Shown here: positions 36,341-46,366 of the stretch, piece by piece
How the letters are laid out: each line of letters begins with the position of its first letter
How positions within the stretch are numbered: position 1 is the stretch's first letter
Program-made: the position numbers and the translations under genes
Assembly: GCF_902167145.1 (NCBI RefSeq)
Contig: NC_050100.1
Coordinates: 202,715,974 to 202,779,973, forward strand
DNA length: 64,000 bases
Origin: Zea mays
Lineage: Eukaryota; Streptophyta; Magnoliopsida; Poales; Poaceae
Reading direction: 5' to 3'
Notes under the pieces: model-generated
What the model was told of the DNA's origin: nothing
The model's input: the letters and a program-made list of their open reading frames with translations, nothing else
The model's database searches: none

Positions 36341-38449
36341 AATCCAAGAATGTGATCTATGGCAAGGAAACATATCTGTAGTGAGGTGTATGAGCCTCTG
36401 GTCGAAGATCAATGGCCACACAACACCCATTTTTGTCGAAAATAGCCATGAATGACAATTTTCAATAATACCGAAGGCTAACACATTCGGATTTTTGCCC
36501 AAGAAATGGTCTCCATTAGAAATCGAAGAATGTGATCTATGGCAAGGAAACATATCTGGGGTGAGGTGTATGAGCCTCTGGTCGATGATCAATGGCCACA
36601 CAACCCCCATTTTGTCGAAAATAGCCATTAACGATCATTTTCAATAATACTGAAGGCTAACATGTACGAATTTTTGACCAAGAAATGGTCTCCACCAGAA
36701 ATCCAAGAATGTGATCTATAGCAAGGAAACATATGTGGGGTGAGGTGTACGAGCCTCTAGTCGATGATAAATGGCCACACAACCCCATTTTTGATGAAAA
36801 TAGCCATGAACGACCATTTTCAATAATACCGATGGCTAACACCTACGGATTTTTGACCAAGAAATGGTCTCCACCAGATATCCAAGAATGTGATCTATGG
36901 AAAGGAAACATATGTGGGGTGAGGTGTATGAGCCTCTGGTCGATGATCAATGGCCAAAGAACCCCCATTTTTGTCAAAAATAGCCATGAACGACCATTTT
37001 CAATAATACCGAAGGCTAACACCTACGGATTTTTGACCAAGAAATGGTCTCAACCAGAAATCCATAATGTGATCTATGTCAAGGAAACATATGTGGGGTG
37101 AGGTGTACGAGCCTTTGGTCGATGATCAATGGCCACATAACCCCCATTTTTGTCGAAAATAGCCATGAACGACCATTTTCAATGACACTGAAGGGTAACA
37201 CCTACGGATTTTTGACCAAGCAATGGTCTCCACCATAAGTCCAAGAATGTGATCTATGGCAAGGAAACATATGTGGGGTGAGGTGTCTAGGCCTCTGGTC
37301 GTTGATCAATGACGAAACAACGCCCATTTTTTGTCGAAAATAGCGATCAACGACCATTTTCAATAATACAGAAGGCTAACACGTATGGATTTTTGACCAA
37401 GAAATGGTCTCCACCAAAAATCCGAGAATGTGATATATGGCAAGGAAACATATGTGGGGTGAGGTGTACGAGCCTCTGGTCGATGATCAATGGCCACACA
37501 ACCCCCATTTTTGTCGAAAATAGCCATGAACGACCATTTTCAATGACACTGAAGGCTAACACCTACGAAATTTTGACGAAGAAATGGTCTCCACCATAAA
37601 TCCAAGAATGTGATCTATGGCAAGGAAACATATGTGTAGTGAGGTGTATGAGCCTCTGGTCGAAGATCAATGGCCACACAACATCCATTTTTGTCGAAAA
37701 TCGCCATGAATGACCATTTTCAATAATAGCGAAGGCTAACACATTCAGATTTTTGCCCAAGAAATGGTCTCCACCAGAAATCCAAGAATGTGATCTATGG
37801 CAATGAAACATATGTGGGGTGAGGTGTATGAGCCTCTGGTCGATGATCAATGGCCACACAACACCCATTTTTGTCGAAAATTGCCATGAACGACCATTTA
37901 CAATAATACCGAAGGCTAACACCTACAGATTTTTGACCAAGAAATGGTCTCCACCAGAAATCCAAGAATGTGATCTATGGCAAGGAAACATATGTGGGGT
38001 GAGGTGTACGAGCCTCTGGTCGATGATCAACGGCCACACAACCCCCATTTTTGTCGAAAATAGCCATGAACGACCATTTTCAATAATACCGAAGGCTAAC
38101 ACCTACGGATTTTTGACCAAGAAACGGTCTCCACTGGAAATCCAAGAATGTGATATATGGCAAGAAAACATATGTGGGGTGAGGTGTAGGAGCCTCTGGT
38201 CGATGATCAATGGCCACACAACCCCCATTTTTGTCGAAAATAGCCATGAACGACCATTTTCAATAATACCGAAGGCTAACACGTACGAATTTTTGACCAA
38301 GAAATGGTCTCCACTGGAAATCCAAGAATGTGATATATGGCAAGAAAACATATGTGGGGTGAGGTGTAGGAGCCTCTGGTCGATGATCAATGGCCACACA
38401 ACCCCCATTTTTGTCGAAAATAGCCATGAACGACCATTTTCAATAATTC

Positions 38450-41400
38450 CGACCAGAGGCTCATACACCTCACCCCACATATGTTTCCTTTCCATAGATC
38501 ACATTCTTAGATTTCTGGTGGAGACCATTTCTTGGTCAAAAATCCGTAGGTGTTAGCCTTCGGTATTATTGAAAATGGTCGTTCATGGCTATTTTCATCA
38601 AAAATGGGGGTTGTGTGGCCACATATGTTTCCTTGCCATAGATCACATTCTTGGATTTCTGGTTGAGACCATTTCTTGTTCAAAAATCCGTAGGTGTTAG
38701 CCTCTAATATTATTGAAAATGGTCGCTCATGGCAATTTTCATAAAAAATGGGGGTTGTGTGGCCATTTATCATCGACTAGAGGCTCATAAACCTCACCCC
38801 GCATATGTTTCCTTGCCATAGATCACATTCTTGGATTTCTGGTGGAGACCATTTCTTGGTCAAAAACTCGTACGTGTCAGCCTTCGGTATTATTGAAAAT
38901 GGTCGTTCATGGCTATTTTCGGCAAAATGGGGGTTGTGTGGCCATTGATCATCGACCAGAGGCTCGTACACCTCACCCCACATATGTTTCCTTGCCATAG
39001 ATCACATTCTTGGATTTCTGGTGGAGACCATTTCATGGGCAAAAATCCGAATGTGTTAGCCTTTGGTATTTTTGAAAATGGTCATTCATGGCTATTTTCG
39101 ACAAAAATGGGGGTTGTGTGGCCATTGATCTTCGACCAGAGGCTCATACACCTCACTACACATATGTTTCCTTGCCATAGATCACATTCTTGGATTTATG
39201 GTGGAGACCATTTCTTGGTCAAAAATCCGTAGGTGTTAGCCTTCAGTGTCATTGAAAATGGTCGTTCATGGCTATTTTCGACAAAAATTAGGGTTGTGTG
39301 GCCATTGATCGTCGACCAGAGGCTCATACACCTCACCCACATATGTTTCCTTGCCGTAGATCACATTCTTGGATTTCTGGTGGAGACCATTTCTTGGTCA
39401 AAAATCCGTAGGTGTTAGCCTTCGGTATTATTGAAAATGGTCGTTCATGGCTAATTTCGACAAAAATAAGGGTTGTGTGGCCATTGATCATCGACCAGAG
39501 GCTCATACACCTCACCCCACATATGTTTCCTTGCCATAGATCACATTCTTGGATTTCTGGTGGAGACCATTTCTTGGTCAAAAATCCGTAGGTGTTAGCC
39601 TCTAGTATTATTGAAAATGGTCGCTCATGGCTATTTTCATAAAAATGGGGGTTGTGTGGCCATTTATCATCGACTACAGGCTCATAAACCTCACCCCACA
39701 TATGTTTCCTTGCCATAGATCACATTCTTGGATTTCTGGTGGAGACCATTTCTTGGTCAAAAACTCGTACGTGTCATCCTTCGGTATTATTGAAAATGGT
39801 CGTTCATGGCTATTTTCGGCAAAATGGCGGTTGTGTGGCCATTGATCATCGACCAGAGGCTCGTACACCTCACCCCACATATGTTTCCTTGCCATAGATC
39901 ACATTCTTGGATTTCTGGTGGAGACCATTTCATGGGCAAAAATCCGAATGTGTTAGCCTTTGGTATTTTTGAAAATGGTCATTCATGGCTATTTTCGACA
40001 AAAATGGGGGTTGTGTGGCCATTGATCTTCGACCAGAGGCTCATACACCTCACTACACATATGTTTCCTTGCCATAGATCACATTCTTGGATTTATGGTG
40101 GAGACCATTTCTTGGTCAAAAATCCGTAGGTGTTAGCCTTAAGTGTCATTGAAAATGGTCGTTCATGGCTATTTTCGACAAAAATTAGGGTTGTGTGGCC
40201 ATTGATCGTCGACCAGAGGCTCACACACCTCACCCCACATATGTTTCCTTGCCGTAGATCACATTCTTGGATTTCTGGTGGAGACCATTTCTTGGTCAAA
40301 AATCCGTAGGTGTTAGCCTTCGGTATTATTGAAAATGGTCGTTCATGGCTAATTTCGACAAAAATAAGGGTTGTGTGGCCATTGATCATCGACCAGAGGC
40401 TCATACACCTCACCCCACATATGTTTCCTTGCCATATATCACATTCTTGGATTTCTGGTGGAGACCATTTCTTGGTCAAAAATCTGTAGGTGTTAGCCTC
40501 TAGTATAATTGAAAATGGTCGCTCATGGCTATTTTCATAAAAAATGGGGGTTGTGTGGCCATTGATCATCGACCAGAGGCTCGTACACCTCACCCCACAT
40601 ATGTTTCCTTGCCATAGATCACATTCTTGGATTTCTGGTGGAGACCATTTCTTGGGCAAAAATCTGAATGTATTAGCCTTTGGTATTTTTGAAAATGGTC
40701 ATTCATGGCTATTTTCGACAAAAATGGGGGTTGTGTGGCCATTGATCTTCGACCAGAGGCTCATACACCTCACTACACATATGTTTCCTTGCCATAGATC
40801 AAATTCTTGGATTTATGGTGGAGACCATTTCTTGGTCAGAAATCCATAGGTGTTAGCGTTTAGTGTCATTGAAAATGGTCGTTCATGGCTATTTTCGACA
40901 AAAATGGGGGCTGTGTGGCCATTGATCATCGACCAGAGGCTTGCACACTTCACCCCACATATGTTTTCTTTCCATAGATCACATTCTTGGATTTCTGGAG
41001 GAGACCATTCTTTGGTCAAAAATCTGTTGGTGTTAGCCTTCGGTATTATTGAAAATGGTCGTTCATGGCTATTTTCGACTAAAATGGGTGTTGTGTGGCC
41101 ATTTATCATCGACCTGAGGCTCGTGAAATTCACCCCACATATGTTTCCTTGCCATAGATCACATTCTTGGATTTCCGGTGGACACCATTTCTTGGTCAAA
41201 AATCTGTACGTCTTAGCCTTCGGTATTATTGAATATGGTCATTCATGGCTATTTTCGACAAAAATGGGGGTTGTGTGGCCAATAATCATCGACCAGAGGC
41301 TCGTACACCTCACCCCACATATGTTTCCTTGCCGTAGATCACATTCTTGGATTTCCGGTGGAGACCATTTATTGGTCAAAAATCTGTACGTGTTAGCCTT

Positions 41401-43105
41401 CAGTATTATTGAAAATGGTCATTCATGGCTATTTTCGACAAAAATGGGGGTTGTGTGGCCATTGATCATCGACCAGAGGGTCGTAAACCTCACCCCACAT
41501 ATGTTTCCTAGCCATAGATCACATTCTTTGATTTCTGGTGGAGACCATTTCTTGGTCAAAAATCTGAATGTTTTAGCCTTCGGTACTATTGAAAATGGTC
41601 GTTCATGGCTATTTTCGACAAAAATGGGGGTTGTGTGGCCATTGATATTCGACCAAAGGCTCATACACCTCACTACACATATGTTTCCTTGCCATAGATC
41701 ACATTCTTGGATTTGTTGTGGAGACCATTTCTTGGTCAAAAATTCGTAGGTGTTAGCCTTCAGTGTCATTGAAAATGGTCGTTCATGGCTAGTTTCGACA
41801 AAAATGGGGTTTGTGTGGCCATTGATCATCGACCAAAGGCTCGTAGACTTCACCCCACATATGTTTTCTTGCCAGAGATCACAATCTAGGATTTCTGGTG
41901 GAGACCATTTCTTGGTCAAAAATCTGTTGGTGTTAGCCTTCGGTATTATTGAAAATGGTCATTCATGGCTATTTTCGACTAAAATGGGGGTTGTGTGGCC
42001 AATGATCATCAACCAGAGGCTTGTAAACCTCACCCCACATATGTTTCCTTGCCATAGATCACATTCTTTGATTTCTGGTGGAGACCATTCTTTGGTCAAA
42101 AATCCGAATGTGTTAGCCTTCAGTGTATTGAAAATGGTAGTTCATGGCTATTTTCGACAAAAATTAGGGTTGTGTGGCCATTGATCATCGACCAGAGGCT
42201 CGTACACCTCAACCCACATATGTTTCCTTGCCATAGATCACATTCTTGGATTTATAGTGGAGACCATTTTTTGGTCAAAAATCCGTAGTTGTTAGCCTTC
42301 AGTGTCATTGAAAATGGTTGTTCATGGCTATTTTCGACAAAAATAGGGGTTGTGTGGCCATTGATCATCGACTAGAGGCTCGTACACCTCACCCCACATA
42401 TGCTTCCTTGCCGTAGATCACATTCTTCGATTTCTGGTGGAGACCATTTCTTGGTCAAAAATCCGTAGGTGTTAGCCTTCGGTATTATTGAAAATGGTCG
42501 TTCATGGCTATTTTCGACAAAAATGGGGGTTGTGTGGCCATTGATCATCGACCAGAGGCTCATACACCTCACCCCACATATGTTTCCTTGCCATAGATCA
42601 CATTCTTGGATTTCTGGTGGAGACCATTTCTTAGTCAAAAATCCGTAGGTGTTAGCCTCTAGTATTATTGAAAATGGTCGCTCATGGCTATTTTCATCAA
42701 AAATGGGGGTTGTGTGGCCATCTATCATCGACTAGAACCTCGTAAACCTCACCCACATATGTTTCTTTGCCATAGATCACATTCTTGGATTTCTGGTGGA
42801 GACCATTTCTTGGTCAAAAATTCGTACGTGTTAGCCTTCGGTATTATTGAAAATGGTCGTTCATGGCTATTTTCGACAAAATGGGGGTTGTGTGGCCATT
42901 GATCATCGACCAGAGGCTCAGACACCTCACCCCACATATGTTTCCTTGCCATAGATCACATTCTTGGATTTCTGGTGGAGACCATTTCTTGGGAAAAAAT
43001 CCGAATGTGTTAGCCTTCGGTATTTTTGAAAATGGTCATTCATGGCTATTTTCGACAAAAATGGGGGTTGTGTGGCCATTGATCTTCGACCAGAGGCTCA
43101 TACAC
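38450..43105 (+). repeat. knob180 satellite array, block F (forward)
   Basis: About 26 forward monomers from the switch at 38449 to the Grande-like insertion. The first ~170 bp mirrors the start of block B. A truncated monomer follows (GTGTGGCC joined directly to ACATATG near 38620), after which the array resembles block D, with 5-mer modules near 38909 and 39806 (897 bp apart). It ends in TACAC at 43101-43105. No gene seen. Confidence 0.95.
43101..43105. repeat. Target-site duplication TACAC, left of Grande-like element
   Basis: TACAC precedes TGTCGGTG at 43106 and recurs at 57357-57361 after CCCCCACA. Joining the flanks restores a normal knob180 monomer (GGCTCATACACCTCACTACAC). Confidence 0.97.
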
Positions 43106-43734
43106 TGTCGGTGTTTTGGGTCCGACCGCACACCCGGGGTTGCCCCTCATGGTGTTTTTAGGAGTAGGACGGTGTCGCCGACTGTAGCAAAATGGTTCGT
43201 GCCAGATGCACGAGGGACAGTGGACAATGTTTACAGGTTCGGGCCGCTTAGAGATGCGTAACACCCTACGTCCTGGTGAGTATGCTTGGTGAATGAGGTT
43301 ACAAGGTAGCTCTCTGAATTGAGAATGCAGAGAGTTGAGGTGGGTGGCTGAATAATAGGGTGGATCGTTCTGAAGGGGTGCCCCCTAGGCCTTATATACT
43401 CGACCGTGGGGCAATACACGCGGATATGATAACAATGTGTAACTAAAAGATAGTGAACTGTTTGATTTTATCTCCCTATAGTTCCGCCGACCTATCCTCG
43501 CATGGCCCCGTTGCATGGGGGCTCCAGCGCGGGAAAGTCGGATCTCTGTTGTGGTCGCTCGCTCAACGTTGTGGGCCGTCCAGGCTTGCACCAATCCGGC
43601 CTCATGTCAACCTGTTTTGCTGATTGTCCCTCCCCAGGCCCACGAAAGAATGACCTTACGATTTATTGGGCCCTTGGGCCTTTCGTGAGGTCTTTTACTC
43701 TTCCAGTGGACCCGGGGGATATCTGTCCCCCACA
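43106..43734 (-). repeat. 3' LTR of Grande-like element
   Basis: 629 bp; on the + strand starts TGTCGGTGTTTTGGG and ends CTGTCCCCCACA. On the minus strand it reads TGTGGGGGACAG...CACCGACA. A minus-strand TATATAA lies at 43398-43392. Confidence 0.95.
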
Positions 43735-43748
43735 AGCCCCCGATCTTT
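43735..43748 (-). other. Polypurine tract of Grande-like element
   Basis: On the minus strand AAAGATCGGGGGCT abuts the 3' LTR start, the expected plus-strand primer location. Together with the primer site at the other end it fixes the minus orientation. Confidence 0.7.
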
Positions 43749-44832
43749 GGGTTGATTTTGAGGTAATCAGCCCAAAGATCCCAGGTCCAGCTTGCAGGTA
43801 ATTTGAATAAAACGATTTCTTACTGTCTCCTGCTTTGATCACTCGTAAACTGAAGCTTTGTTTCGTGCTTGTGCCTTAGAGGTCGGCATTTCATTTTGTA
43901 GCACCCTGAACTTCATTGGGTGCACCTGAGGTGCACCCAATGGGTGTAGCCCCCGAGCTTCGAGTAGATTTTAGAAAATAATCTACTCGAAGGTCTTCAC
44001 CAGAAATTATTTTCATCTTTACTCCTGCGTTTTGGTTGAGGGCCAGCCTTGTCTTTAATCTTGTCCCATGCCTTAGAAGTCGGCACTATCTTGGCTTGAA
44101 ATGGTGATCCATGGGGTGCACCGAAGGTGCACCCAATGGGTGTAGCCCCCGACCTTCAAGTGGATTTTTGAGGATAATCCATTCGAAGGTCTTCCTTTTG
44201 TGTCTTTTTGCTGAAGATTATCCTTTCTGCTTGTAAAAATCGGCATGATGCCATCCACATTATGCTTTGGAGGTTAGCATTATGTCATCAATATTATGCT
44301 TCAGAGGTCAGCATGTATTTTGTCTTTTGCAGCCGAGTTCACAATCCATCCATATCTTGCTAGGTGGTGTAATTTATTTGCTCTGCGACTGATTGGACAT
44401 TTGATGGACGTTCTCTGTCTAGTCTTCACGTCGCTTCTGTGGGCCATATTTTGTACTTCACCGGCTATATTTGGCTTTCCTCTGATCCTTACTGATATCT
44501 CATTTTTGTCTTGAGGTATTCACTGCATGCCCTACACGGATGTGACAGTTTTGAAAAATATACTGATAATTCCTGGGCGTCCCCCCAATGGGTGTGGGCA
44601 AGGGACGGCTTGGTACGCTGAGTGTTTTAGCCGGCTACTTCTGAGTAGTAATGTGATGTGACGGCGGGTGTAATCATATCCTCCGCGCTATTGACTGGAG
44701 TCCCAATGGGTGTTGTGTTGCGTGAAACGGCGTCAACCGCCTGACGTGTCTTCAGACGGGTTGAAGTGCTTATTGAATGCTTTGCGACTGTTCAGTGACC
44801 GCGGTTGGAGGTGAGCGGTTGCCCTCTCCTTC
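43749..44832. other. Non-coding 3' region of Grande with two hairpin modules
   Basis: No convincing coding frame. Two modules ~200 bp apart (43908-43992 and 44108-44191) share GGTGCACCCAATGGGTGTAGCCCCCGA followed by a hairpin. In the first, CATTGGGTGCACCT at 43914 pairs perfectly with 43929-43942, and CTTCGAGTAGATT (43958-43970) pairs perfectly with 43980-43992. In the second (44151-44191) the stem has two mismatches. The region also contains repeated AGGTCGGCAT / AGGTCAGCAT phrases (43880-44310). Confidence 0.75.
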
Positions 44833-44840
44833 TATAAATA
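44833..44840 (+). promoter_or_regulatory. TATA box for the small antisense gene of Grande
   Basis: TATAAATA, 81 bp upstream of the ATG at 44921, in good position for a short 5' leader. Confidence 0.55.
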
Positions 44841-44920
44841 ATGCCGTTGTCTCTCCGGCTTTTTCACATCTCTTGCTGTTCTCTGTTGCTTGCTTTTCTT
44901 CTCTCACTTTCGCTTCCACC

Positions 44921-45367
44921 ATGGCTAAGAACAACAAGCGCAAGCGTGAGCCAACTCCTCCATCGGAGGATTTTGGTGACTCGGAGTACTCAGAGGAGGA
45001 GTTCTCCTATGAGTCTGAGGGGTCTCCGGCTCCCATACCCCTGAGTGAGTCGTCTGACGACTCAGACGACTCCTAGGGGCTCGCGGCGGAGGTCTGGACG
45101 TACATCCGGGCCATCGAGCGCTCCGGGCTCGAGGGCTCGGATGAATCGGAGTACTCCTCAGATGAGGAGGACTCGTCCGAGGAGGACGGTGGCGGCGACG
45201 GCGAGGATGACGACGACGACGATGACGACGACGAAGGCGGTGGCGGCAGTGACGGTGACTGCAGCGGCAGGGGCGGCAGCAGCGGCAGCAAGGATGGCGA
45301 CGGCGGCAGCAGCAGGGGCGGCAACAGGGGCGGCAGCGGCAAAGGCAGCAACAGGGCCAGTGGCTAG
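44921..45367 (+). pseudogene. Small acidic antisense gene of Grande, one nonsense codon
   Basis: Reads opposite to gag-pol. ATG in strong context (CCACCATGG), 149 codons to a TAG at 45365-45367, with one in-frame TAG at 45074-45076 (codon 52). The basic start MAKNNKRKREP is followed by a Ser/Glu/Asp-rich stretch (residues 15-52), a short aromatic segment (AAEVWTYIRAIERSG), a second acidic stretch with nine consecutive Asp, then a Gly/Ser/Arg-rich tail. Low complexity, no recognised domain. The acidic composition recalls the N-terminus of the zeon antisense protein. It could be a real small gene or a fortuitous frame; Kozak context and TATA box favour a gene. Confidence 0.5.
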
Positions 45368-45399
45368 ATGCCACTGGTCTTTAGATGTTAGTATAGTAT

Positions 45400-45500
45400 A
45401 GTTAGAATAATGTAGTAGTATTTAGTAGTGTAGAGTAGTATAGCATAGTGTAGTGTAGTAGTAGTAGTAGTAGTATAATGTAATATAGTAGTAGTAGGGA
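45400..45500. repeat. TAG-rich low-complexity tract
   Basis: Irregular runs of GTAGTAG/TAGTATAG following the small antisense gene. Microsatellite-like; no coding potential. Confidence 0.7.
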
Positions 45501-45679
45501 AGTATCAACTCATAATGAGTTGATTTGTAAGTATGATATCTTCCCTTTAATGGAGAAATGATGTTGGCTTCTCTGTGATGATTGCTCGTTGATATTCATA
45601 ACTCAAAGTCTTGAATCATTTCTCTTCCCACCTTTTTCGTGAAGTTGATTCCCTTGGAATTGTAAGTGAATAATTCGGG

Positions 45680-46200
45680 CGTCATATCGATGCTTTTAGA
45701 GGTAGCTGCCGAGCGACTTGTAGATGATGTCAGAGTTTTAGAGATAACTGCCGAGTGACTTTGAAGACGATGTCGGAGTTTTAGAGTTAACTGCCGAGCG
45801 ACTGAACACGATGTCGGAGTTTTTGAGGTAACGTCGAGTGACTTGAAGACAACGTCAGCGTTTTAGAGGTAACGCCGAGTGACTGAATATGATGTTGGAG
45901 TTTTAGAGTTAACTGCCGAGCGACTTGAGGGCGACGTCAGCGTTTTAGAGGTAACGCCGAGCGACTTGAAGGCGACGTCAGCGTTTTAGAGGTAACGCGG
46001 AGTAACTGAATATGATGTCGGAGTTTTAGAGTTAACTGCCGAGCGACTTGAGGGCGACGTCAGCGTTTTAGAGGTAACGCCGAGTGATAGCAGGCTGCGT
46101 GGGCCACTTTGAGGATAATAGCCGAGTGATGATGTGGCGCACCGGTGTTTTGGAAATAACTGCCGGATGATGATGTGGCACGCTGGTGTTTTGGAAATAG
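45680..46200. repeat. Degenerate ~45-50-bp tandem repeats upstream of the main antisense gene
   Basis: Variants of GATGTCGGAGTTTTAGAGTTAACTGCCGAGCGACT recur about ten times with irregular spacing, alternating between two subtypes (GTTAACTGCCGAG and GGTAACGCCGAG). A further three looser copies (CTGCCGGATGATGATGTGGC) run to 46200. It lies directly upstream of the TATA box at 46255. Role unknown. Confidence 0.85.
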
Positions 46201-46254
46201 CCGCCGGGTGCTGACTGGGCGCTTTTTGAAATGGTATCTGGCTCGAGAATATCC

Positions 46255-46260
46255 TATAAG
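46255..46260 (+). promoter_or_regulatory. TATA-like element for the main Grande antisense gene
   Basis: TATAAG after ATCC, 107 bp upstream of the ATG at 46367. Weak match; supported mainly by position and by similar TATA placement at the other two antisense genes in the window. Confidence 0.45.
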
Positions 46261-46366
46261 TGCTGCGCTTTTAGCCGCCTTTGCTTTCCGTGCCCTAGTT
46301 CTTGCTTTCTTGCTTCCGAATCCTCTCTGCAATTCGCTTCCCACTCTGCTCGCCGGTAGAATCAAG

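Larger units (their letters stand above)
27067..38449 (-). repeat. knob180 satellite array, block E (reverse)
   Basis: About 63 inverted monomers. Reading outward from 27067, the order of distinguishable monomers mirrors block D and then block C: 27133-27480 matches 26468-26815, 27494-27817 matches ~25784-26107, 31450-31989 matches about 14181-14720, 37250-37370 matches ~8100-8210, and the right end at 38449 matches the left end of block C at 7363. It is therefore the right arm of a palindrome. Two higher-order expansions inside it are listed separately. No gene seen; the long open frames are satellite artefacts. Confidence 0.94.

Noticed and set aside
45069..45374. Minus-strand and alternative-frame readings through the acidic block near 45100-45360 (Pro- or Cys/Arg-rich frames)
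   Set aside because: Shadows of the GAC/GGC-rich low-complexity DNA; the + strand frame starting at 44921 has the only plausible start and promoter.
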